NCBI RefSeq assembly: GCF_932274485.2
Contig: NC_065879.2
Location: 46,734,936-46,798,935 of the forward strand
Length of the DNA: 64,000 nt
Source: Patella vulgata
Taxonomy: Eukaryota > Mollusca > Gastropoda > Patellidae
Reading direction: 5' to 3'
In this document: piece by piece, positions 1 to 12,690 of the stretch
Layout of the letters: each line of letters opens with the position of its first letter
Position numbering within the stretch: the stretch's first letter is position 1
Translations under genes and position numbers: made by a program
Notes under the pieces: generated by a model
What the model saw: only the letters and a program-made list of their open reading frames with translations
Told to the model about the DNA's origin: nothing
Databases searched by the model: none

Positions 1-544
1 AAGCCTATAACTACCATTCATAATTTCTACTTTTCGCCTCTTCAAAACACGAAAGTCGAAAAGTAGAAGTTACGACAAAATCAACTGACATCAATAAATA
101 CAAAAATATGACTAAGTCGAAAGTCGACAAGACGGTACACAAGCCAAAATGCAAGTCGAAAATAAGAAATTAGGAAAAAACTAGGGGCGCTATTATTGCG
201 GTGTGTTATTTCTTAAGTTCCTATTTTCGAGTTGATTTTGGCTTGTATAGCGTGTTGGCGCCTTCTTACTGAAATCAATAAATACAAAAATATGACTAAG
301 TCGAAAGTCGACAAAACGGTATACAAGCCAAAATGCAAGTCGAAAATAAGATATTAGGAAAAAAACGAGGGGCGCTATTATCGCTGTTTGTTATTTCTTA
401 ATTTCCTATTTTCGAGTTGATTTTGGCTTGTATGTATACCGTCTTGTCGCCTCACATTTTGTCGTAACCTATACTTTTCGACTTTTCGACTTTCGCGTTC
501 TGAAGAGGCGAAAAGTAGAAATTATGAATGCTAGTTATAGGCTT
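1..544. mobile_element. Fold-back (long inverted repeat) element, left end cut by window edge
   Basis: The first 77 bases (AAGCCTATAACTACCATTCA...) reappear inverted at about 464-544, giving imperfect arms of roughly 80 bp. The interior holds two direct copies of a 184-bp block, starting near 89 and 273. Each copy is itself a hairpin, with ACAAGCCAAAATGCAAGTCG facing an inverted ATTTTGGCTTGT. No coding capacity was recognised, so this is best read as a nonautonomous DNA element. The left flank lies outside the window, so no target duplication can be checked. Confidence 0.7.
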
Positions 545-810
545 CCATAGCGAACACCTCAACATCGCAACGTGCACAAGAAGAAACATTGCTTCGTTGG
601 ACAGATCAAAATGTAGATCGTGGGATCCCAATTTGTCGGGCGGAAGCGGGCGGGTGTCATCGGGCCGGAGTTTCCTACTCGCCCCAAACCGATTGAAAAG
701 GATATACGCTTTCTCTGATTCGAAATAAAAGATAGCCACGCAAAGCGTAGAACACGCCCACACTGCAGCTTTATGGCGGTATAAAAGATTCAAATTTCTA
801 GCGTGCTATC

Positions 811-966
811 GTCTAATTTCTAACTTCTGTTCATGTAATTTCTAACTTTTATTCATGTAATTTCTAACTTTTATTCATGTAATTTCTAACTTTTATTCAT
901 CATGTAATTTCTAACTTTTATTCATGTAATTTCTAACTTTTATTCATGTAATTTTATTCATGTAAC
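811..966. repeat. 22-bp minisatellite
   Basis: CATGTAATTTCTAACTTTTATT recurs at 832, 854, 876, 901, 923 and 945. The spacing is 22 bp except for one 3-bp CAT insertion before 901. It lies just downstream of the fold-back element. No gene is seen between 545 and 810. Confidence 0.9.
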
Positions 967-1331
967 TTTTAAATTAGGACAATGCATAATTCAACTTCTT
1001 ATTGTTTGGTTTAAATTTTAATTCTATTCCATCTTATGTCTAGTATTTAGACGAAAAACGTCATCTTCATTGATGAATTTAGAATTCGTTTGATGTCGCC
1101 ACTGCGTGCTCATTTGGTGATTGCGCACCTGGACGGGACTATTATCTTTTCCAATTTTGAAAAGAATCTATCGAAAACTTTAGCTTATTTCACATTCACG
1201 TGGTTTTCGGCAAAGGGGGGATAACTCCGGAACTGGAAAGTCGCAGAACGCTGAAAATCGAAAATCAATAGGGTTCATTCGCTCATGACCACAAGGCTTC
1301 CCACCAAATTTGAAAACAATATGTTAAAAGA

Positions 1332-1533
1332 GAGAGAGAGGGAAATGGGGTTTAACGTCCACTCGACACAAACTAGGTCATTTCGGGACTAACATATGAT
1401 TTAATTTTATTTACATAATTCGCTTGCGCGTAGGGGTCTTTAGCAGTGGGAGGAAACTGGAGGCCCCGGAGAAAACCCACGAGGTTGGACAGGCGACCCT
1501 ACTCCTTGCCACGTACAACCGGAGATTCAATAT
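1332..1533 (-). mobile_element. Type-2 tRNA SINE, 5'-truncated
   Basis: Read on the minus strand, this is the body and 3' end of the SINE that is complete at 15748-16030 and 52905-53177: the CCGGTTGTACGTG region, a GCGCAAGCGAATTA block, then GTGGACGTTAAACCCCAT and a short CT tail (GA on the plus strand). The tRNA-like head is missing. Confidence 0.85.
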
Positions 1534-2009
1534 GTTAAAAACTATAGCCTCTATCGTGTTCACAAGGTTTCCGTACTCTGGGTACGAAAGGTCGCAGAAC
1601 GCTGAATATCGATACGGTTTGAATTTGAAAAGAATCCGAAATGTGGGCGCATAAAAATCAGAACCGGAAAATGTAAGGAGATATTCGAATACAGTCATGT
1701 AAACCGATCCCCTTGAAGTGTCTTTAGAATATGTTAAAAATAAATACTACATGCCCTGTTCTTACCTGTAAGTGATATAAATTCAATATTTACAAATAAA
1801 ATCCAATGTCTAATCTGTAGTCTTCAGGTTTGCAGCTTATCAGTCATTGGATTGTGAATCGTTGTTTCGACCCTTTTCGGGACATAAAATAAGTTGTCTA
1901 ATGCACCCATGTATTTTCTCCCAAAAATCACCTGCACGAATGTGAATTAGTTAAATGATAGTTTGTCTTAAGTAGGCGCTAACCTTCATTTGCCCTTGCT
2001 CCTGTTTTG

Positions 2010-2050
2010 ATCAATAAATGACCTAGTTTGTGTCAAGTGGACGTTAAACC

Positions 2051-2098
<48 letters not shown>
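2010..2098 (+). mobile_element. Type-2 SINE 3' tail with (CT)n
   Basis: Only the last part of the SINE remains: GACCTAGTTTGTGTCAAGTG, then GACGTTAAACCCCAT, followed by about 45 bp of CT repeat. The CT run is longer than in the other copies, which suggests microsatellite expansion after insertion. Confidence 0.85.
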
Positions 2099-2100
<2 letters not shown>

Positions 2101-2159
2101 AGGCTGTAGCGAAGTCCTGGTTTATGTGTGAAGGTTGTTGTTTTTTTTTTTAGCTTTCT

Positions 2160-2530
2160 TGATGGGTGAGGCGCATTACCCCTTCCATATACCAAAATTC
2201 CGCCAATCGATGTCGGGTTGTTGTAACAGCGTAGCAATCATGTGATAGGAGCGTCGTGCCAGCTCGGCGCGGTCTTCTAGAGTGTGGTTCCAACGTGGTT
2301 TAGCGCGGTGTGAACATGGCTGAGAGTCGTGCAGGTGTTGAGGGGGCGTGGTAAGAACACAGCGATGACGCACGGGGCGTGGTGTGTGCGTAGTGAGAAC
2401 GTGGGAAGGGTGAACATTTCTGCAATTTTGCGCGTACTATGAACGTAGTTGCGTTTTTCCGCATTAAACCGGGACCTCACCACGCTCTATAGAATTTTTA
2501 CGCGTAGTAAATGCGTAGCAGGGTCTTCGG
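2160..2530. other. GC-rich stretch of unknown nature
   Basis: This stretch is markedly richer in G and C than its surroundings and is full of related words such as GTGGTGTG, GTAGTGAGAACGTGG and ACGCGTAGTAAATGCGTAG. Open frames exist on the minus strand but match no family I know. A degenerate transposon is possible. Confidence 0.3.
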
Positions 2531-5090
2531 TGTGTGTGGAAGGGGCTTTTAACTCCACGTCTCCGACTCATAAAGTTCCACGTGCATAACATTGGATTTT
2601 GGAGTCAGGTCTAATCCCCACAGTTTTATCGACAATACATGACTTTAGTGATGATCGCACCATCCAATTTGGCATCAATACGCACGATCTTAGTATTTGC
2701 AGTGTTCATCTTTGGGCCAGTACTTTTGGAAACATATTGCAGACACCTCGTCATTGAGTTTGAGTCCAAAATTATCCGCACAATGCAAATATTCCATCTT
2801 TCATGTTATTGACATGGGGGAACTGCCATTGTGTAAGCATAACCCAGTCCATAACCAATGATAAATTGGTCTGTCAAATGTATATAAAGCCTTTTTGAAA
2901 TAAATAAAATGGACATTAGTGGTGACTGTTGTTCTTGGGGCTGCTGAGTGGTGTAGCTACATTAATTTACTTTATAGAGAATAAGTTTGTATATCAAGAT
3001 ATAAAGCTATATCGGACCAAAACATACTTCGGAGTACTGGACTTTCGCAGAGGAAGTATTCAAATTTAATTAAACATTAAAACATTTTATTTTACGTATA
3101 TACTTACATAAAAATTAGAAAAAGACGAATAATTCGATTTTTAGACCTTTATACGCTCGACACCTCTTATTAGCCCAAACAGTTGTGTTGGAAATTTGGG
3201 TCTAAAATCATAGCTACGCTACTACTGCGTAATCTGTACGACTTAATCTATTCCTTTAAAGTTCCCAAACAACGACGCTGGGTTACACTTTTTGGTTCAC
3301 AATATTTATACTACTTTCGTGGTGGCGAAGCTAGCTTCCACGTGTAAACGTATTTATTTATTTTTTTTGAATAATTTCAATAGATAACTTATCATTTGTA
3401 CATCGGCTCACAAAATCCGTCACCACTGAATAATATCACCAAATCCGTTAAATGCTATAATTGAAGATCGATTATCATAAATAAGAGAACGTCAATATCT
3501 CTTCTAAAAAAATATCATAAATAAGAGAACGTCAATATCACTTCTAAAAAAAAATCCATTTGCAGTCATGAAAAAAGGCACCAGACGTCGAACAGTAAAA
3601 TGAATTCTACCATAACCGTAATATAATATCATTTTGGTATTGATTGATATAATTGGTCCTAATTTGAAAATAACATGGCTTAATTTAAAAGCCAGAAACG
3701 GATTTTCTACATATGACTGCCTTCAGCTCTTGAGTCGGGCTATTTAGCGTCTTAAGGTGATAATCAACGGAAATCGATTCTCATTAGCGATGTTAATATG
3801 GAGGTATGGGGCATAATTTTACTTTTTAATTTACGACAGGGCGGGTTGAGATTGATGTGAGATGTTGGGTTGACTAGCCATGTATTATTACAGGTGGAAG
3901 AAGGTTATTAATTGATCAAACGCCGCATCTCATGTTCTACCTAAATCATATATACATAATAAATATGCCATCTACAACTAGTTTCTTGGTGCCTTGCGGC
4001 TAGGATTCGCTTTAATATCAAAATAATTGACAGTAAAAAAGGGATTATGAACTTAATAAGAAAAGGTATCATAGAATGAATGCGGCTGGTAAGTTTGGTG
4101 CTCAAATCAAAATTTTCTTTTGAAATACATCGGAATAAGTCCACGTCCATATTATGTTCCTTTTGTTCTAGTCGTCGATGATTTATTTCATATTTAAAAT
4201 GACCGCTCAGTGGTTTATCAACAGTACACTAATTTATTGTTGTTTTTAACCCATATATTTGGCTTGGATCCCAGACACATGAAAGTTATAGTGAACGTTA
4301 AACCCAGCTTACTTTCCATGGATACAAACTAAAACCCAAGTTGACAGATGGCGATGATTATTAAATCAAGGAGAAATGTAGTTTTTGACTGATAGTTTGT
4401 AAGATAGACAAGAAAAGTATTAACCATTAATAGTTGACATCATAATATACATAGATCTGCTGAGCTTCTGCAAATAACTGGCATACCTTAGATATAGTTT
4501 TAATTTCAAAGTTATATTTTGCCTTTGTTTCCAATCTATTTGTTAGCAATGTATGTGATGCTAATAGTGTAAGAAATAATGCTAAAAATTAGCGTCTACA
4601 CTTTGCCATTCCCCGTCACCGACTTAACTTTCAATTATACTACTTCGTATTAGACACATGACGTCCAACACTCGAGGTAACTAAAAAATTTATTGAGAAT
4701 GAGGGGCGAACAAATGAACAGTGCTTCACACAATGGAATACATTTGTACTTAGCCCTCTGATAGCGAAGGAGACAAATGTCGAACATACTGAATACATCA
4801 ACATCTTTCTAATTAAGTATTTAACATACGCGGCCTTTTATTGACGATGGTCAACGGAAATTAAACACGCACGCGCATGGCCTTCGGAATACAACGCCGC
4901 AGTTGAGAAGGTCTCTTAGAGACTGATAGCTCACTCTGCTAAGTAGAATGATAGTGGATACACATGCATGTCAAATCTTGGCGCATTTTCGAGTGCCTTT
5001 CTTTGCACGTGTGTGAACAGAGCGCAGTTCTGTCAAATATGTAAAATATTTTGAAGATGGTCTATTACATAACGAGTTGCCTCTTCAACC
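2531..5090. other. AT-rich DNA without recognisable genes
   Basis: I see no coding signature here. The only local structure is a direct duplication of about 37 bp at 3474-3550 (ATCATAAATAAGAGAACGTC twice). The short open frames have no family resemblance. Confidence 0.5.
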
Positions 5091-5097
5091 TTAATCA

Positions 5098-5190
5098 ATG
5101 AAATAAAATTAAACCATTTGTTAGTCCCGAAATGACCTAATTTGTGTCGAGTGGACGTTAAACCACATCTCTCTCTCTCTCTCTCTCTTT
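5098..5190 (+). mobile_element. Type-2 SINE 3' fragment
   Basis: The segment carries AATAAAATTAAACCATTTGT, TAGTCCCGAAATGACC and GTGGACGTTAAACC followed by (CT)n. This is the 3' third of the type-2 SINE; the tRNA head is absent. Confidence 0.85.
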
Positions 5191-5548
5191 TATAAATTTG
5201 AAATTGTCTGTCAAATTCGTGTGTGGATGTGGGTCCATTTTTTTAACAATCAAAACCAGAGTAGAGAACCTGTTACATATAAATATTGCGAGTAATACTC
5301 ACGGTTAAGACAATATAAAGTAGATGAAAATCTATGTGCGCTGTAGAGTTGTCTTAACTTAATTAATGTGGTTGATTTATATCTAATTTGAATAAAAGTT
5401 TATTTCACCTGGTTACATATATTTAAAATGCCCCCTTTTCTTATTACTAGGCCCAATACTTGAGTCTTTTGGGAACATTGCATTCAGGAAGTTGACCCCT
5501 AGCATCACTAAACTCTGCACGCCACTATCTTATTTTATCAAAATTACG

Positions 5549-5838
5549 GCGGTCACGGTGGCTAAGTGGGTAATACGCTGGCTCGCTAGACTTGAGGTCG
5601 GATGTTCGATCCCTGCATTGGCCGAGAAAGTTTTCCGGCGTGATTCCCCCTTGTCAGTGATGCAGGACGGATAACCTGATAAGGACAACTGTCTAGTCGT
5701 TCCGATGGGACGAAAAAATGAGGTCCCGTGTACACATTGGCGTGTACGTAAAAGATCCGCCATAGCACACTGTATGGCGTATGCCGTCTTCATTAGCACA
5801 GTTCGGAGCAGAACAGTAGGACGTTAAACCCCATTTCA
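5549..5838 (+). mobile_element. Type-1 tRNA SINE, near complete
   Basis: A pol III A-box-like TGGCTAAGTGGG near 5560 and a B-box-like GTTCGATCCC near 5607 give a tRNA-derived head. The body (CCCCCTTGTCAGTGATGCAG, then GTGTACACATTGGCGTGTAC) and the 3' end AGTAGGACGTTAAACCCCAT follow. Diverged copies occur at 7378, 14005, 33052, 35780 and 39897. The internal promoter makes this a typical RNA polymerase III-transcribed retroposon that moves using a LINE's enzymes. Confidence 0.85.
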
Positions 5839-5839
5839 T

Positions 5840-6920
5840 GTTAATTAAAACCCTTCACTAGAAAAAGTAAAAGACTAAAAGAAGATTTCCACAATATGAA
5901 TTGTAAAAAAAAAATCTTTTAGCAAACACAGGAACAGCTTGTTCTTATAAAACCTTAAACCTGCGTATGAATACGAAAATAGTTCTTTAATTCTATCCCC
6001 GTTACATTTATTACTCAGACTACCATAAATATAATTATATTACGTCATTTACACCGCGAAATTCTATGGTAGTTTCTGATTTATTCATTATCCCATACCC
6101 CTTCCTGTTGACACAACAATTCTATCTCTTCCAGTCAACAAAGTCACGTGTTTTCACACTCTTCAAGTAAAAAAGCTATCATGGCGCTTTCCGTCTCAAA
6201 AATATGCACAGGAAATATTGCCGAAACGAAGAATTAGACAGCTGGATTTTGCGGTTCGGATCTGGATCATAGCGCGTGTTTTTAAAAATGTACCCTGCGG
6301 TTTAGTTCACTGCGGTTCACGTGTCGTATTATGGTTAAGCAAACATTATTACATATTCATAAGAGGCAGACGACGTCTCTACCTTGAAGATATTTACACT
6401 CTACACGAGTATCCTCCGTTGACTCATAATTTCTGACAAATGTTTTGCCTGAATTGTTGATATTTATCTTTTATGGCTCTAAATGGAACATGAAGTGTGT
6501 TTGTCTTTACACAAAACGTGATCATTAATTCCTTCAAATGCTGTCCACGTATGTTATTTTTGTTACTTAAAAGAAGTTAATTTATTGATGTAAAAAATGG
6601 ATTGTACTGTTCAGTAGAAGATGTCAATCATATAGATGTTGCACATACGTGTATTACTGGAGGGAGACATTAACGTTAACTGGAAAGGGCACGCTGTTCA
6701 CAATACTTTAATGGTCGAAATGGGCAGTGCGACCATTTGAAACAAGGACTTTACAATAGTCAATCGAGAGTTATTCTTCTACAGGTATAGATGGTCAAGC
6801 AGCATATTTAAAGTCATTTATAAATTAACATGAGGTAATATATTTTGTTGGGTAAAGTATGTGTGCAATGTAGATTCAACGGCAAGGGTATCAACGAACA
6901 GGTTAGTGAAGAAGAATACG
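5840..6920. other. No gene recognised
   Basis: AT-rich sequence with short unsupported open frames. I see no repeat, RNA gene or coding signature. Confidence 0.5.
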
Positions 6921-7325
6921 CCTGGGACACACTATGAGAATTTTATTCGCCTATGGTTCGTCCGAAGTATTCGCCACCGAAGTCGAGCGGGCAACGCATT
7001 GGACACACAAAGCGAACGCCTGTGCCGATTTCTCGGCGAATAAGTCGCCTGAAAGTTAATTCGCGCATGCTCCTATACGCTTTTGGTCACATAATACATG
7101 TATGTGTCATTAAGGCTTCGGACGGTTTGATTGGCTGATGAATTCTAGGACTCGCCATACTCTTCACCGAACGAGTCGGAAGCGATAAATAATATTCGGA
7201 CAATAAATATCAAACATGTTTGGTTTTGGCGAATGTCGCAGGTCCAGACGTGTACACAGGGCGAAAATTCGCTGGCGAAGGATTCGTCCGAATACTTCAC
7301 CGTAAAAATTAGTCTAGTGTGGCCT
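6921..7325. mobile_element. Possible MITE with imperfect inverted ends
   Basis: The left end ACACACTATGAGAATTTT resembles the inverted right end CCACACTAGACTAATTTTTA. Subterminal words (TTCGTCCGAAGTATTCGCC on the left, ATTCGTCCGAATACTTCACC on the right) also match. The flanks GCCTGGG and GCCTAGG could be a diverged target duplication. No second copy was noticed in the window, so the call is tentative. Confidence 0.4.
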
Positions 7326-7377
7326 AGGCAATATAACCATTGTGGCGTCAAACTAGTAAGTGTTGTGTTGGATGGCG

Positions 7378-7630
7378 AGTGTAGCCACGGTGACTCAGTG
7401 AGTAAGTCGCTGGAACACTAACCAGGCGGTCGCGGTTAGTTATGCAAAATGGGCGAGGGGCGGGGGGTCTGGCAAAGGTGTGACAAAAACCGGAGGTCCC
7501 GTGTACACGTTGGTGTGCACGCAAAAGAACCCTTGGCGGCCGGAATTCGATTTCTCTCTCAGCCTTCTATATAGCCCGTTTCCATGGCATTAGCCCTGTT
7601 GGTGCAGATAAACCCCCATTGCATTTCATT
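7378..7630 (+). mobile_element. Type-1 SINE, diverged
   Basis: The head CACGGTGACTCAGTGAGTAAG is followed by the body landmarks GTCTGGCAAAGG and GTCCCGTGTACACGTTGG, and by the 3' remnant AAACCCCCATTGCATTTCAT. It is more diverged than the copy at 5549. Confidence 0.8.
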
Positions 7631-9246
7631 TTTGGATACCATAACATTTGACCCTACACGAACCACTGAACGTTACAAATAACAAAGCTGTCGGGTTGGT
7701 AAGTCCATAGTAAAAGAATGGAAAATCTACAACACCTGCGAAAAGTCTATATTTCTTCAACGCAACTGTAAAAATAATGTTTTTACATTTTTTAATTTTA
7801 AGAATGGTATAAATACAGTCTACATCTTGTGTTGGGGATGAAAGATTAAACAAAGTCTTTAGAAATTAAGTTAACAACTTTTGTTTGTTAGGTTATTCAT
7901 TTTCTTTTCGTTTCTACCTATTTTTTTCAAAAACATACAGACGAAATTTGTAGCTGGAGACCTGTTCTAAATGTTGAGCACGTAACTCAAACCGTGGAAA
8001 GAGTCGAGAAGCCAACTGATTAAATTACACGGGATAATTGTCAACAGATCGAAAAGTCAATACACCAAATGATCAGAAGTCTTAAACAGTGGTGTTCCGA
8101 AAGGAAGGCTTTGATGAGGGCAATTTCAAAAATCTTTACCGGGTCGCAGAGTCGACTAACGAAATCACAGTCACTGTCATTGTTACCATAGCAACGAGAA
8201 TTGCTAAAAATTAGATTGTGTTTCAACAAGAAACGAATCAATTGTCGCGCTTCTTAGTTTGGAGGTTGAGAGGGGCAGAGATTTCTATTGACCATTTAAG
8301 AATGGTCACAAATTAGTTAGGCAGCATTGTACGTTCAGCCATTGAAGTTGGGGAGTCTGTATTTACGGCATGACGAAGTCTTAGTTGTAACGGCCCTCCT
8401 CCCGGCAATAAGTTTACACACAATTGCTCTTTTCATACGAACTGACAATCGATAGGCCACTTTACTTCAAAATGAATGCAATTGCCGCAAAACGAGAATC
8501 TTATGACAGTTAAATACAAAATGCTCGCCATGCGGGATTTATCTTAGAGATGGCTCGTTTCCTTCAGCGAATGAATCGCAGCATCCGAACACATCACATG
8601 AGTAAACACTAGACACGTGGTTAGCGCTAGTAGACAATAGTTCTAATGAACAAACACGGGAGCTGAAAAGAAAATAGTACAAATTGCCTCCAATCAGAGC
8701 AATTTTGTAACCATTGAATATGACTCTGCGTAGGGAAAGCATTCTTTTTACTCGGCTTGTAGATTACATAATGACAGAGAGATTGACATAACGTTGTCTA
8801 TTTCAAGTCGTTAAATCAATTCCCCGTGTACTCCTGAACTTCTATAGATACTGCGTTATAATAACAGACCTGTGTCGGAGCGGTGGCTACTTGGTGTGCT
8901 ACTTTCTATGAGTGAAATACGAAACTTCGGCTACTTTATGTCAAATAACAAATAACTCGAGTAATTCACATTCTGTAATAGACTTGCACGGAATCAAACT
9001 TGTCAATGACTCAAATAGGCAACTCAAAACGTTGATATAGTTTTAATATTCACACTGTAAAAAAGACTTGGATTCTATAATTCTATGTTATGCATCAATG
9101 ATGAAAAGTATGTAGCTTGAAATATTACTGATCCAGAATAATTTTTTTGTGATGATGCGATGAATAATTTTGAAAAATTAGGTACAAAGCAACATCAATA
9201 AAAACGAAAAGTACTAAATCAATCGTATGTATTATGGACATTTGGC
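7631..9246. other. No gene recognised
   Basis: Only short open frames without family resemblance are present. A tRNA-head-like GGAGCGGTGGCTACTTGG occurs near 8877 but has no SINE body after it. Confidence 0.45.
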
Positions 9247-9972
9247 TTTAGGGTTGTTGCAATCGTTTCAAAAAAAATAAATATGGGGGGGGGGGGGCGT
9301 AGAATTGGACACAAACCAGATCATTATGATAATCAGATACATTTGCTTTATTTATCTTTATGAGATTTAGAAAGTAACAAATTCGTATGTTTCATATTGG
9401 GGCTGAATTGAAGAGAACTATAAAGATGGAAACAGAAATAATACTTGGTAATACCAAATCGAGTAATACAACAGTTGACAACTGTGCCGAAACTTAAGAT
9501 AATTAGATCTGACCATGTTAAATTGTCCGAATTTCGTCCTATAGCACGAACGTTCTCGATAACAACATAAGCGACCACTGTCCATAGAAGTTGAATTAGA
9601 CTGTAGGGTTGTTGCACTCGTTTTAAAAAAAATATTAAATATGGGGGGGGGGGGCGGGGCGTAGAATTGGATACAAACCAGATCATTATGATAATCAGAT
9701 ACATTTGCTTTATTTATCTTTATGAGATTTAGAAAGTAACAAATTCGTATGTTTCATATTAGGACTGAATTGAAGAGAACTATATATAAAGATGGAAACA
9801 GAAATAATACTTGGTAATACCAAATCGAGCAATACAACAGTTGGCAACTGTGTCGAAACTTAAGATCATTAGATCTGACCATCTTAAATTGTCCGAATTT
9901 CGTCCTATAGCACGAACGTTCTCGATAACAACATAAGCGACCACTGTCCAGAGAAGTTGAATTAGACTGTAG
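9247..9972. repeat. Tandem duplication, 362-bp unit, two copies
   Basis: The stretch from GGGTTGTTGCAATCG through the G-run to GAAGTTGAATTAGACTGTAG occurs twice in a row. CCAGATCATTATGATAATCA, for example, is at 9315 and 9677. The copies are nearly identical apart from the length of the G-run and a few substitutions, which points to a recent event. The open frames inside on the minus strand are shared only because the DNA is duplicated. Confidence 0.92.
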
Positions 9973-12690
9973 GAAACCAAAAGTGTATTTATATTTAAAG
10001 ACAACCTCTATAACCTCGATCCACAATACTTAAGTTTACTAGTATCTCCCAGAACCTGAAATATAAATCCATATCATGTTGCAATCAATGTCGTACTAAT
10101 GCCATAGTGATCTTTACAGTAATTCAACTTGGCCTGCTGTAATCAGACATTGGAACAATTTACAAGATCACACCAAGACCTATCCGACACTATCTGACCA
10201 AATAATCACCTGTAAACTTCGTAATCTTTAATCTTTAATTTTCACAAATTCCTAATGCATGTATCAAGCAGTCCATCCTGCAGATGCAGCCACAGCATTG
10301 CAGGTTGTGGGAAGTACAAGTAAACTAAAGTACTGAGGAACAAGTGTATGGACGTATAGATCATATTATACATGTATAATACAACAAATCTGTATCTATA
10401 TCGTCTAGTTTCTAATGAAGTGAATTTCCGCGAATTAGCCCAGTTATTATTCTTAGATCTTCCAAGTGAAGATTTTCCATTTCTTGACTTTCGTACTTTG
10501 TTCAGTTATCCCATATGGACGTCTACATAATCGATTTGTAAATTAACTTCGATGGATTTGTTTTTCATATTCCAGAAACAATATATTGTATTTGACTGAA
10601 AAATAAATTTGGTTATCTCCGCGAGTATGGGTATTCTTTTTTAAGGGAAGTCTCTCTCGTCTTTAACGTCGAGAAACTTGGGCCTGAAAACAAGAGTAAT
10701 CTCCCGTTATTAAAAGTAGTTGCGTCCCTTTAATATAAATCCTCGATAAAGCTGGACAACCGTTCAACAACACGGTTCAAGAAGATATTATTTAATAGAG
10801 AGTAACAGTGTCGGAACTTGAAAATTACTTTTATATAATTATGGAGTGATGTTTTCACCATAATCGACAAGACAATGCTGATAATTGCTTTACCACATGG
10901 ATGTTGTGGGAAAAGCGCGCGTATCTCATCTGCTCCGTTCGCAACATGGGGAATTCTGGAGTAGTTACGTATTGTAGTGTTGCCGAATTTGCTGTCGAAA
11001 TATTTAAATTTAGTTATGGCCTTTGGGGTAAATTGTGGGAACTGGTCGTCGACATTATATGAAATAACTATTCAGCAGTGAGCACGTATTGTAGTGTTGC
11101 CGAATTTGCTGTTGAAATATTTAAATTTAGTTATGGCCTTTGGGGTAAATTGTGGGAACTGGTCGGCGACATTATATGAAATAACTATTCAGCAGTGAGC
11201 ACGGTCGGATAGGTGTGTTTACAGGAGTAGGAATCCAAATAATGTACTTTTCGGCAATTACTATTGGCCTAATCAATAAATGAATATCCTATTCCACAAG
11301 ATTATCCAATTTACCGATGCCGTACCCATTATTAATTATATTTTCAACTGATTTCCTTTGAGTTTCAGATATACCACGCCATGCCAAAGATATTCCGCCA
11401 AGACAAATAGTAATAGTATTATTAGAATCCCAGGAAGAGAAATAAACCAGAAAACGAATTTATTCCCCATTCGGCTGAAACTAGTGCAATCATACCTTTA
11501 CCCCCTGCTAATGCACCAGGTATGAATGATAGTTTTAATCGTATTACGGTTGTCTGGATTTAATTTCTTTTGATTTGTCCCAAAAAGTACAATCTGCATC
11601 AGGTAATTTATTTAGTGAAAATATATCGGAGGGCAATAGAAATAAGGTGCAGAATGGGGAATATGTTGACTTGTCTATATTTCCTGAATATCCACAAAAC
11701 CCAGAGCATTCTGTTAAAAAAAATAACATTAATTAGTGGGGTATTGATTGCCTTGCCGAAAGCATCTAAATAATCTAAGAGCAAAGTTATGGATACGAAA
11801 GTGGACTGATGCCTTTTGGCCTACGCTTACTCTGCAGTAATAGGCCAGTAGCTAACACCACATAATGTTATCAGAAAAAAACATTTTGCTCCAGGATCAG
11901 GAAATGTAAAAGATCTTTGCTTACTATAGGAAGCCCCACCATAAATAAAATTCTCCGAATATCTCGAGAATTACACCAATTATATATACCAATCCTTAAA
12001 TCTGTTTGGCACATTTATAGTCACTAAATAAACGGCCATGTTGTACTTAATAAGCTATGACCATTTAATCATCCATAAATAATACACTGAAAGATGGTTC
12101 CGAGTGTCGGCCATAACATCCGAGCGCGTGTGAGTAAAAAATAGGTTACGTGCCCTTGTTTTGAAAGTAGTCTCGCTTAACCAGTCTACCGACCATTCTA
12201 CGTTTGATTAACAGGCCGAGATAATCAAGACTACTTTTTTTACGAAACATAACAGAAAGCTGGAACAATAAATTGGATTTAGAAACACGCACGTTGGGCA
12301 ACTCAACAATTGTTTTAAGAACCCTGTAAAAGTAAAATGAAACTACTACTAGTATCATGTTCTTGCCTAATGCAAGTATTTCAGAGATATTATTTGTACT
12401 AAACCAAAAGATGCAGCCCCCAATGGTACAGTTAATGATAAAGCAATTTAATAAAAAATAAAACGAACGTAATTTCTAAAGCTGCTGTAATAAGTAATAA
12501 GCTAAATATTACTGCTATTCAGAATCGTCAACAATAGATTTTTTACGGCTGTAATAGTTGATAGATGTGTAGAGAATTGCACGTGCGATGGCTATTTATA
12601 GTATCATAGACTCTAGCTATGAGTGTTATCATAGTGCGTAGTGTATGCGAGAAATCACTTCAAGATAAGCCACTGAAGCGTGTACATTCG
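9973..12690. other. AT-rich DNA; one 117-bp tandem duplication
   Basis: I recognise no gene. At 10968-11203 a 117-bp block beginning CGTATTGTAGTGTTGCCG occurs twice in tandem (10968 and 11085) with very few differences. Confidence 0.6.

Noticed and set aside
452-793. 113-codon minus-strand open frame
   Set aside because: Part of it lies in the fold-back element arm, the rest matches no family, and an opposite frame overlaps it.
811-966. CRISPR-like regular spacing
   Set aside because: The 22-bp units abut without unique spacers, and the DNA is eukaryotic. It is a minisatellite.
5549-5625. tRNA gene
   Set aside because: A- and B-box-like sequences are present, but no cloverleaf is convincing and a SINE body follows.
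9348-10026. Two similar minus-strand open frames of 90-118 codons
   Set aside because: They resemble each other only because the DNA is a tandem duplication. No coding pattern is seen.
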